DNA of 64,000 nt from Piper betle. Lineage: Eukaryota; Streptophyta; Magnoliopsida; Piperales; Piperaceae. The stretch spans positions 1 to 64,000 of the forward strand of contig JAURVB010012952.1 of the NCBI GenBank assembly GCA_033002965.1, in the 5' to 3' direction. The position numbers and the translations under genes are program-made. The notes beneath the pieces are model-generated. The model worked only from the letters and a program-made list of their open reading frames with translations, was not told the DNA's origin and did not search any database. This document shows positions 48,301 to 60,300 of the stretch, piece by piece (within the stretch, counting starts at the first letter, position 1; the number at the start of each line of letters is the position of its first letter).

Positions 48301-51300
48301 TTTATGAAAAGGCTATTTTAGTCATGTCCATTTCCACATTATTTTTTCTCCAATAGGATTCCATTCAACTAAATAAAAACACTAATCACGAATTAATCAA
48401 TCTAATTCTACTTAATTAAGTCCTAACCACACTTAAATTAACTCATCAAATTTTCATAAAAGTAGATGAAAAATCTAGTTGTTACAATAACCACGTTCAA
48501 GTTGTATTTAGGCCAATTAGAATAAAAAAGGTTCTACACAGCAGAATGATAAATCAAAAATATCTCATGACCTAGCCCCGAGCATCACACATCCAGACAC
48601 AATCCTTCAAGCAAATGAGCTAATGAAAGAGAAGAAACCTCTTCAACGACCAAGCATCTGAAACAAAACTCATGGAAACACATTTTTATTCCATGTCCTG
48701 AGCTACAGCTGCTTCCTATTCCACCTTATCCTTTCCAGATCAGAGGCATGGATTCTAAGTCCTAACACTGATTCCATGTGAGAAGATTCGGCAAAGTATT
48801 TATGGCTCGATGCCCCCCCCCTGACCTTCCTTGTTTATCCGGGCTTTAGACAAGTCACAAGCATTGACGAGACTAATCTTATTAGATAAATATTTTGTTG
48901 AAACATAAGCTATTTGTTTATTGGAAAGGAAAAAGATATGTGCAATTGCTCAACCAGACATCTCTTTTCCTCTTCTTTTCTCAAATATATATTTTACATA
49001 TGTCACATAATACTACAGCCAAAAGTGGTTAAATACCAAGTTGAAAGACCAATGAAAGTTCAAACAGAAAAGTATGCATAAGACACCATTTTGTTTTTCT
49101 AACATAATGACTTCTTCATTTGCTTTGGGCTCATCCATGGTTGATGATTTGGAAAAGGCAAAACCTACAGACAAAAAGGACATGAAAACCAACCTTTCCG
49201 ATATTGTGAGAGGAATATATTTGGAACAACTGCATGCAAAAGTCAACTAAGACTCCTGTATCTTTAGCTTCTAAAAACACAACTTGTCCATCGACCCAGT
49301 CAACCACAAATTTGAGCAATTTGTAAATTACTGCAGACTGGATGAAAAAGAAAAAAAATACTCTCAGTTAACTTCACCAACAAAGTATAAATAAAAAAAA
49401 TATACATTTCTCAGAAACCACACTCAAGAATATTCCAACCCAAAACAAGGAATGTATAATCTGGAAGGAACACAATCAGAAGTTGTGCAATAAAATACCT
49501 GATTTTTATAAACTTCTAGGAGAAGAAGAAGTGGTTTCATTGCTGCAACACCAACTTCAAATATTGCCCTTTGATTTCGTGGCTGAGTGGCTCTAGCTGC
49601 TCCTCTCAACCGTTCCAACAAACAACTGACCTACCAAAATTCAGTGTTTTTCTGATTAGCTATTGGTCCATTTCCCACAAAAGTTTTTAAAAAAAGCAAC
49701 AACAACCACGACATGCATAGTCTCAAATTACCATGAGAATAGCGTCAGGCCGATCAGCAATAACTTTTATGTCCTTTTTCATTGATATATCTAGTAAATA
49801 AGATGACACTTGTCCCATAAGGTTCTTAACAAGTCTGTATCAAAATCAGAGAAATGATTAGTGTAAAATTTAATAAATAAAGTAAAATCTACATCAACAG
49901 CAATATGTCAAAATTGCATTAACTCAACTGATTAGCTTCTTCACTGGCCATTGCTGAAACTGAACGACATAACGACTCAGTAATTGAGCGCTGAAGAGAA
50001 AAGCAAATATATCACAAACACGAAGAACACGAATGTGCAAGGGAAAATTGTATAACAAGATGGTATTTTAACTTCTAAGAAACAAATGTACTGCACATGA
50101 ATGACTATGAGGTGATCCTATGAACTAAATTTAACAAGCCAGAATGAAAAATTAGGTTTTAAATCATATTATAATGTAAGAAATGCAATCAACATTGTAG
50201 TCTAGCTTGACAAACTTTCTTTTCTTTACACTGAACATTAAAAGATCAATAAAATATGATCAAACAAAAATACTTATCAAGTTATGCATTCATATAAAAT
50301 TATTAATTAAATTTAAACCTCACACAAGAAACTATCAGGATTAATGTCCATCATTAACAGTTCTTACTTGCAATGATGGACCTAGGGAGAAGAAATTTCT
50401 ATCATTTGCAAAATCACCCGCAAAGTTGCGCCAAGATTCCTATAAACCACAAATATCAGACACTATAATTAAAACTGAATATATAAATATAAACTTCTTG
50501 AGAACAATAAATTTTGGCCAAGCCATAGGATGAGTTATGAGTACATAGCACATAGTTAAAACATTTGGTGAATGCTATATGACAGATACCCTCCCAGATA
50601 AAATGCACTTATCCATGTCCCATGCATTACACAATTGTCACAGGCATCACCCACGTGGATCCAGGACATAGGCATCAGTAAAGTGTTATACATCAGGGAA
50701 GTCCTGAAGTCCATGAGCTGGCAGCGTCCTATTTCAAGAAATAGAATAATTCTAAGCAGCCCAAGATTTACGAGTGAGAAAATTGACACAGTTAGCAGTT
50801 ACAATTCATCGGTCTCAGAGAACAAGTCACAGATAATTTCCTATTAAAAATTCTTTTCTGTCCAAAAACTTTTTTCAAATAGTTAAAATTTATATTGAGG
50901 ATGTTTCTTTATTTTTCTATGAGCATTAGGCAACATCCATTACAACAGCTGAGTATCCTTTGCCTATCCTTTCCCATAGTTAAAATCCTTACTTGGCATT
51001 TATCACATACAACAAGATAAAATGAACCATATTAGAAAAAGAACAAATATACATGTGATACCATTTCAGTTCCACAAATATTTCAACACGTGGAGTTTGT
51101 TCCTTGACATAGTTCAAACTAATGCAATCTTTTTTATGTAGAATGTTAGTGTTACATTTCACATCTTCAATCTTCCTAAATAACGTTAGGCTCCAAGAAA
51201 ATGACAATGGAGTCTTCACGGCAAAAAAATGATATGCACCAGCCACCAAGTTGGCATCAGATTCACTTACCAATGCTATAAGGTGAGTACAGACATTCTT

Positions 51301-54300
51301 TCGTCTAACAAGAGATGGTAGAAGCTGGCAACAAGTTAATGCCTGGTCATGAACAATAACATGTTAAATGAATTCATTCGCAAGTAATGCTATTGTCCTA
51401 ACAAATGCATTCAAGATGAAAATTCGTTCATTTAATACATTTCATTTATTTGTAGATATAAATCATTTTGCAGTCATGTAAAAGAATTGTTCATAATATG
51501 GCACAAAGTCAAGGAAACCTATCTCATCATACTTAACATCTTAAAGGATAATTAAAAGTTCTGAACATGCAAAAATAACAATAACTGAGACAATTTACTT
51601 TTTCTACATCTTGAACATATACCTGCAGATCGTTCTCTCCACTATAAGATACTAGCGATGTTAAAGCAACACGCACAATAACATCAAGAACTTGCTTCCC
51701 TTGATTATGTTCGCCAAAAGCTTAGCAAAGCTTTACAAGGACCACTTGACATTTGGGAAAGCCCACCCTCATGTCCAGAGGCCAAATTATAAGCTTTAAA
51801 ATCTGGAGGCATTAAATAGGTATTTGCCCATCTTCCCAGGAACCATATCACTGCCTGCAAACATTAAAACCACAAATAATGAATAAAACTCGCAAACCAA
51901 AAAAAGATAGTCATGGAGCCACGTGAGGCTACAAGATCGCATAGCCTGAGAGAATATCACTAGTAAGTACACATGCTAAGTCTACGGTAAGAATTGACAT
52001 GAACATAGGTTTTGCGGAAAATAAACACGTAGAAATGACCTGTCAAGGGTGACACCAACAAGTGCAGAAGACTGTTCTCACCTTTGACTATCAAATACCT
52101 CTAGAACTAGAAAATATACAGATAAACACAGGTAATGTCCTACATCCTTGTGTGATTCAAACAATTGCCCCAAGCAATGATAAGAACCACCTTAGAAGCG
52201 CAAACATGAGCACCAAGTCCATGTCTTACAAGCAAGATTATTTTGATGGACAAAAACTTTGAACAAATATTAATAAGTAGCCAAAGTTGAGGATTTTAAT
52301 CTAGCTTCAAGTTCAATGCAACTTAGTTTGCTCAACACAATCTCAAGATATTATTTTTCAGGGAAGTGTATACACAAATACATATCAACTAATTGCTTTC
52401 ATAAAAATAACATATTAAACCATAAAAATGATTTATATAGACCACCATCTTTTACAGCAAAACAGATTTTATCTAGGATAATTTAAGAAAATTATTATTA
52501 TTAAAGTAAATATTTAGTAGTTCTCTTTCCTAACAACTCGAGTTTTATAGACAAGTAGTTAGACCATCTAAAATTTACATAGCATCAGAGTCAAAGGTCT
52601 ATGGTTCAAATCCCATTGATGATATATACCCGAAGAAATATTAGTTTGCCCCATGTTGTGACCAATATACTATTTGCCCCGTGTTTATGTTTATCCATGT
52701 GTTAAGCCTTAAAAAGTTTGCTTGAACTTAAGGGGGAGTGTTAAAGTGAATATTTAGTGGTTTCCTTTTCTAACAACTTCAAAAAATAGCTCTTTGACGT
52801 GAATTCGCCAAAAAAATACAAAACATATAAAAATCTATGACAAGGATAGAGAGTAGTCCAATTCTAGCTAAACAATATTTAGATCAACAGAATGACTGGC
52901 AAGTGCATGTAAAATAGAACTTGCTTAAAGATCAAGCAGAATCAAATTACCCATCAATTAGGAGCAAGACAAAACATAGTTCATTGTTACCTCCATTAGT
53001 CGGGGACTAAAAAAGCAGATCGTGATTCTGGGTTAAGACTTTGTTCACAAAAATTTATGATAGAGCTGCATTAAAAAATATATTCAGTTCAAAGCTCAAC
53101 ATGAAACAGATTTGAGGTCTTTTTTTTGCATGTAAAGAGAAGGTATGCACATAAGTGTACCATGAAAAGCACAGAGTATGACTTGCACAGCCTAGCTATT
53201 ATTAGTAAATAAAGAATATATTGACTAACAATTTTTTATTGAACAAAGTAGTGGAAAGAATCCACGTCCCCAATTTCAATTATTTGGGATTTGGTGGAAC
53301 AAGGTGGAGTGATGCAACCTTAAAGCAAGATAACTAAACAAAAGTTTCGCACAGCATCCTCTTCTATATAATCTTACTCAAAATTACAAAGAAAATGAGC
53401 AAGGGATGGCACAAAGCAAGGATAGGACAAAGCAAAGAAAAATATTCTTTATTCAATAATATAATGGATATGACAAATAGCCTACAATACTTGTTTTTAT
53501 AAAAGAATACGTAAGAAAATCCTACTCGAAATAGAAAATAATTAAGACTTCAACTTGTATAAGAAACAACTAAATATGACTCAAATAGGAATCCAAATAA
53601 ACATTGTCTATAGCTTATTATAAAACTCAATACTAGTGTAACTAAAAACTCATATATTAGACACTTCTAATATAAGTTATATAACTAGGAAATATAATAT
53701 TATTGAGAATTATCTGTCATCATGGAGATAGTGTTGAGTTCAATGTTCAAACAGTTCACAAACCAACCCCTATGGCAAATGCGATCTTGTGCTCTTTTAT
53801 ACCTCATGTTTATAATCTTTCAACAATATATCAAGCCTTTGAGCCACTTTACATCAAACCAAATCTATCACCACAAAATGAGTAGCCTTACCCAGAGAGC
53901 AAAATGACAGGATGATTTGTCGCATCCAAATCTGTCCAAGATTCAATTTCAAATGCTTCTGGGACCTGACATGTTTAATATTTCATAATCAGAATTTACA
54001 CATACATAATATCATCAATTGTGAGAACAAGCTTCTGTTAAAGCTTTTGTGCTTTTGAAAATACATTCAAAGCTAACTGAACATTTAAAATAAATATAAT
54101 GAAAAGTCTGATGAAATCAGAAATGAATAGGTAAGCCAAGGTGAGTTCACCGTACTTCTTCTCATTTATAGATCAAAACAATTACAAGAATCCTCATGAT
54201 GTAAGGGATTGAATCATAAGTATATCCCTCATATCGATAACATACATGACACCTTATTAAATAGCTCTGTAACTACCTAACAAACATGTAAACTTCTTGT

Positions 54301-57300
54301 TCTAACTAACACACACACGACATCAACTCATAAGATCACAACAGCATCCAACACTCCCCCTCAAGCTATCTACTAGACATAGCTTGGACTTCAATTGTTG
54401 ATGTCGAGCTTGTCGGCAGGGCTTTACTCATTAAACCTACCACCTGAGCTTCTAAAGCTACATGCTCCAAGGAAATAGCGCCTCCTTTACTTTTTATCGA
54501 ATAAACTGGCAATTTAATTTGAAATGAACAGTTCTTTCATGGAAGACAAGGTTATTTGCAACGTGTATTGCAGCCTGATTATCACACCGAAGAGTTATTG
54601 GACCTGACACAAAAAGACTAATTCTTCAAGTAATAGTTTCATCCACGTAAGTTCAGTAGTGGCCTTAGCAACGGCCCGATTCTTTGCTTCTACTGAAGAC
54701 AACCACATTTTGCTTTTCACTTTTCCATACCACATGGTTTCCACCCAAATTAATGCAATATGCAGATGTGGACCTCCTATCAAATGGTGGGCTAGCCAAT
54801 CAGCATCCCTGAATTTCTAAAACAACCCTTATCTTGTGTTTCGTATATAGTAGGCCCTTATCTAGATGTCTCTTAAGATACCTTTGTATTCTTAGGACTG
54901 CATTCCAATATGGAGCTCTTAGGTGATGCATAAATTGACTGAAAAGGAAAGGTCAGGTCGAGTAACTGTTAGGTAAATCAACTTACCAACATGTCTTATG
55001 TATCTACTCTCATCCTCAAAGGGCTAGCCGACGTTTGGTTCCGGTTTCAAGTGGAGACTTAGCTATCCTTGCAATAAATACTTGAGTTTTGTTAAATGCT
55101 AATGCGTTTATTGATGTCGTGTACTTTGTGCTAGAGATAAGCACATTATGTATTAGCTGTTAGGATATGTATAGAGGATTTGAGGATGTTTGTCAGGGAG
55201 AATATGTCAGTCTGCAATCCCTTACTTTCTGAGATTAGTTGTAACTACTTGAACATATATAAGAGAATGAAGAGACACGGTGAACTCACCTTTTGAGTCA
55301 CCTTCCTTATCATGGTATCAGAGCTAAAGGTCTTGGGTTCGAATCCCATTGGTGATATATGTCCAGAGAAATATTAATTTATCCCATATTGTCACTAATG
55401 GACTGTTTGCCCCGTGTTTGTGTTTATCCGCATGCTAAGCCTTAAAAAATTTGTTTGCATGTAAAGGACGGTGTTAAAGTAAATATTTAGTAATTCCCTT
55501 TCCTAACAACTCAAGCTTTAAAGACAAGTGGTCAAACCATCTAAAATTAACGTACTGGTGAATGAAGTTGCAAAGAGAGATGGGTCATTGCATTCATATC
55601 AAATAGAAGTGTTGAATCTATGAAAAACGGCACTAAATGGGGTGGGAAAGATTCCAAACACAGTCACAGTAATGACAAAATAAGCGCAAGGATACCTTAA
55701 AAAGAATGGAAACTACGCATCAACAAAACTTCTCTTAAGATGAAAGGTGAAGCATCAACATTAACCATCCCAAATCAAGGAGAACAGCCAAAAGAGAAAA
55801 CTCTAATGCAAATAAATTGCACCAAACATGAAAATGTAGCAAGATTGGTGAAGCCCAATAATCGGCCCTAGGTGTTTAAATGTGACTGATGGACAAGCCA
55901 AATTTACACAAGAATTATATTAGGAATTTGTCTTCTACATAGACTTACCAGTTTGAGAATTTTATATTAGGAGCTTTATTTCAATAGCAATTTTCTTGTA
56001 TTTTCACAATGACTTTTGGTGTTATTTTGAAGTTGCTCGATTTAGGTCGTTTTTATGGTTTTGCCTGTAATTATTGGCTACCAAGGCATTGTTATGTAGC
56101 CTTTGATTATTTGAATGAAGCTCTAGCTTGGTTATCTCTATTGTTCCTCCTTGATCTGTCTGAATTTTCTCTTCATTACTTTTTCTTACCTAAATTACTC
56201 CTATGTGTTCTCAGAGTTAATCCCCCATTGCCGACCTCTAACCGGGAATCTGACAACTAACTAGAAATTCTACCATCAGTTGCATGGCAACTCACAAGTA
56301 AGAAAGTGTAGTTATCAAATTTATATCATCAGTCACATACTTGGACCTAGAAATTCCAAAGAATTAAGAAATAATGAACATTTGAGATTTACCAGAGGTG
56401 TTTCTCCATCTCCTGTGTCAGCTAAAACATGACCTGTTATCAATAACAACCAATAAAGTTCCTCCAAAATGCAAGTTGGATCACCAATTTGCTGTCCCTG
56501 GACATATCAAATTAACAGTCTGAGAAAATCGAGGCATTATAAGGTATAATGTTATGTCAATCTTCAATCATCTAATAGAATGTGGCACCTTCTGCATGTG
56601 ATGAAGCAACGAAAAGCGTTCAGATAATTGGGCCATGAGGTAGAGAATAGAAAAATCAGCAGCGACTCTTGCAATTAAAGCATATGAGCTTAATTTATCA
56701 TCTCTTGCTGCGAAAAGAGAATCCAGAGACCAATGAATAACTTGAGTAAGAGATACAGTTGTGTTAATGCTGATGGCTACTGAAAAGGCAAAGAAGAAAA
56801 CCATTGTTGCGTCTACACCAAACATATATACCTGAGATAGATGCCTTGAAATGCTCTGTGTCATCCCCTTCGTCATATACAGATTTGGCAGCAGCTGAAT
56901 CACAAAAATCACTCTCTAGTAATTCTAGTTGACTGCATTAAGGTAGTACGAAGACGGAACTAATGCAAATCCCAAGTTTCTAACATATAAAGGCAATTAG
57001 CTCATAAGAACATCTTAAATCATCTAAGGAAAATCTAAGCACAGAATGGGACTAACCCTTGAGCTCAGAGTCCACAAGCACACCAAATACCATAGCAGCA
57101 GTTGCCCTTCCTTCTGATGACAGGATACTTTTGTTGCGATCATCTACACCCTGTGGAAAGAAGGGCATAATCTCAACTTCAACTTATATAATTGGTCCCC
57201 ACAAATCAACAGCAGAAAAATTTCATGCTTCACATTAATATTATTACTTCATATCTAGTAATCAGCTTCAGAATACAGTATTCTGGTAACTGTAAGGCAG

Positions 57301-60300
57301 TCTATGGTGTGCATATAAGCAAGCATTAATTGTAGAAAATTTATCAACACTTAAGCTCTCCAAATCTATGTTGACCAACTCAGTTTCAAACTAAGAAATG
57401 AAATCCAATCCAAAGAGAGATGGGCAGTACCTTCGATGGTGGTGCCACCAGAAAAACATTCCACGTATCAAGCAAGATATCTAAAGCCTCCGAACTCCAT
57501 GTGTCTTCCTCAGCAGCTTGGTCTGCTTTTGCCTTCACTACTTCACATGTTAAGGCAGATAACAGGCTGACGGTGTCAAATTGGCTGAAGATTTGAAATT
57601 GAGGAAAACCAACATAAATGGCACTTTTACAAGCCATTAAAAACAAGACGAAAATTTACAAGGCATACAGGGGGTTAAAGAATAAATTCCTGTAACATAT
57701 GTTGAAAAATAAAATAATAGATGGTAGTAGGTAATCAACAGATTATCCTACGCACTTTATTTATAGACATTTGGAGTTACCAAAACTGATATAGCTCAAA
57801 TTTAAAATACGAAACGAACAGCTGATATGCAGGAACTAACTAACGGCAGCAAATGCAATAAAGAACGAGTCAAAATATCAATCTTTAACATCCCCCCTCA
57901 AGCTTTGGGTAGGGAACATAGACAAAGCTTGGACTCCATGACAACTTGCATAGTAATCAGCAGCGACAGCAGCAGGCAAACAGAGGCAACAATCTCATTG
58001 AATGCAATGTTTTTCAACATAGCAGAGTGCAACCAGCAGTTTTTGAACAAGAAGAGGCAACACCAAAAGCAGCACAATGCAAAGAAAACCCAATAGCTAA
58101 TCACATAACGTGACATGCTCTGTTATAGTAGTCTTTTGTAAAAGCAATCTGGCAGCAGCATCAAGTCACAGAAGACAACTTTAAGTGTCAACTTCACCAA
58201 GAATATCCAATAGTAGCAACTAGAAGTGCATCTTGGGCTTGATGACAATAATAGTACAGTAGCAGGAACTTGGACATTTTTCAAAATAAACATCCACATC
58301 CTGATTTCTCCCCTTCAAGCTAGTATACATAGCTTGGGCACAACAGAATAACATTCAACCTTGGCTGTATTTTACGCACACGCCAAGAGGCAGCTTTCAC
58401 TTCAATGGAAGAAGCAGGATGGGAGGAATAGCAACCAGTAGAACATGAGAGGGAGGGAGGGAAATTCAAGCTTCCAACTCTCCCTCCTCCCCACCCCCAA
58501 GAAAATTGAAACAAAGTTTACACCACCACCCAGATCAAACCTGCTCTGGCACCATGTTGAAAATATAAAATAATAGATGGTAGCAGGTAATCAATAGATT
58601 ATCCTACGTACTTTATTTATTGGCATCTGGAGTTGCAAAATGTGATACAGCTCAATTTAAAATACAAAACTAGCTGCTGATATGCAGGAACTAATTAGCT
58701 AATGTATAGGAACCAACTAACAGCAGAAAATACATTAAAGAACAAGTCAATATTACTAATCTTTAACAACGTAAATTGTGCTTCTCAATTATAAGGAAAA
58801 AATGTGACATAGGTAATAGTGGAAAGGGAAGGATCAGCGATTAAGATGCGATAGACAGAAGAAACAATAAGGTATAAGCAAATACAACTGACCAGAAAGA
58901 TTTCAGAAGTTTGTCCAATAACGTCAGTCTGACCATATTTGCAATAGAAAGCAGTGCTCGGCACCCATCAAGCAATTCACTGAAAATCAAGAAGCATATT
59001 AGGAGCAACTGCAAAGAACTCATAATTAGCACCATTTATTTACCTAGTACCTTTCACTTTTTCCACACTTAATTGCAGCCACGACAGCTTCTGGAGGGCT
59101 AATCCAATGAACAACTTCTGACAGCAATTGTAGAAGGTGACTATCTTGGGATAGCTCACCCTCTGAATATTTCTCAGTTAACAAAATAATGGCTTCCATC
59201 AATAAATATATACTAAATATCAATTAAGAACATAGAGAAGCAGAATTTCATGGTAATGAAATTGATATTATTCCAGGAAAGACTACCCGTAGAAAATATG
59301 GACCCTGTTAATGAACATAGTTGCATTATAAAATGTCGTGCAGACACAGCAACAGGAGAATCAAACCAGCCACTGTCATGAGCAAATTTCAACCTCACAG
59401 TCCCATAGAATCTCAAAATCCAGCTCACATGACCACTTGAAATCAATAAATCACGCCATGCTGGTCCTGGCTACAAGCAATGTCAAAGAAAAGAATCAGA
59501 ATTTGCCAATATAAAAAATATAAAAAAATAAAAAACAAAAATGAAAAAGAAGAAGCAAACTGAAGTGTCACCTGCACAAGAATGTGTTCATACTTCTTGA
59601 ATGTCATCAGGCCACAAGTTGGTCTAGACGTAGATACCTGTCTTCTGCTCAAGACTGACTTAACTTCACTAGACACACACTGGAAATTCCAGTTCAAGAT
59701 TTGAAACATTAAACGCAGTGCAGCAGAGCAAACTTTAAGTTCAGATGCATTTGCCAAACCTTCTACCACTTTACTGGAAACATTTATTAAAGAGTTCTGC
59801 GCCCAGGAATAAAATGTCTGCACCGCAACGAATGTAAATAAATGGGATCAGGGTCCCAACACACCCATGCTAACAAACTGGATACTCGAGCACAATCAAA
59901 GACACAATTTCAATGACCTGCAGATAGTTCACTTCTAATGAAGATTGGCATTGTTGATATATCTCTGCAGAAAGGCCCATAGAAGTTGAAGTGGAAGGTG
60001 CAAATTCCGATACCTACCAGGCATCATCAGTGTAGCAATTTTGAGCATATAATAGGATCACGTCACATACTAATAAAACCAAGTTAAACTGGGCTAAAAA
60101 ATTAACGAGATCTAATGGATCTAAATTAGGAATATCCCTCCAATTTGACGTTAACAGGAAAACAAATATTTCCACAAACTATACACAGATACCAGAGACT
60201 CGAGAAAATTTAATCCCATGAACTGTGCATCAACGCCATAATTACAAGCAATGGACTTCTCTATCTGCAGCAGAAACAGAGATAGTAATGATGAAATGCT

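Larger units (their letters stand above)
45691..48486 (-). mobile_element. solo LTR with 5-bp TSD in exportin-4 intron
   Basis: On the minus strand it begins TGTAACAACTAG (48486) and ends GGCCGTGGCA (45691). It is flanked on both sides by the perfect 5-bp duplication ATAAC (45686-45690 and 48487-48491). A TATAAATAG box lies on the minus strand near 46910, with a pyrimidine-rich (plus) block beside it. No gag or pol is present, so this is a solo LTR, probably gypsy-type. It lies in the intron between coding exons 49194-49337 and 45524-45631 and is itself invaded by the 47.1-47.8 kb elements. Confidence 0.75.

Noticed and set aside
55313..55345. tRNA-like A/B box words ('tggtatcagagc', 'gggttcgaatccc') suggesting a tRNA gene or SINE
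   Set aside because: No cloverleaf can be formed, and the first word is the standard LTR primer-binding site directly after an LTR end.
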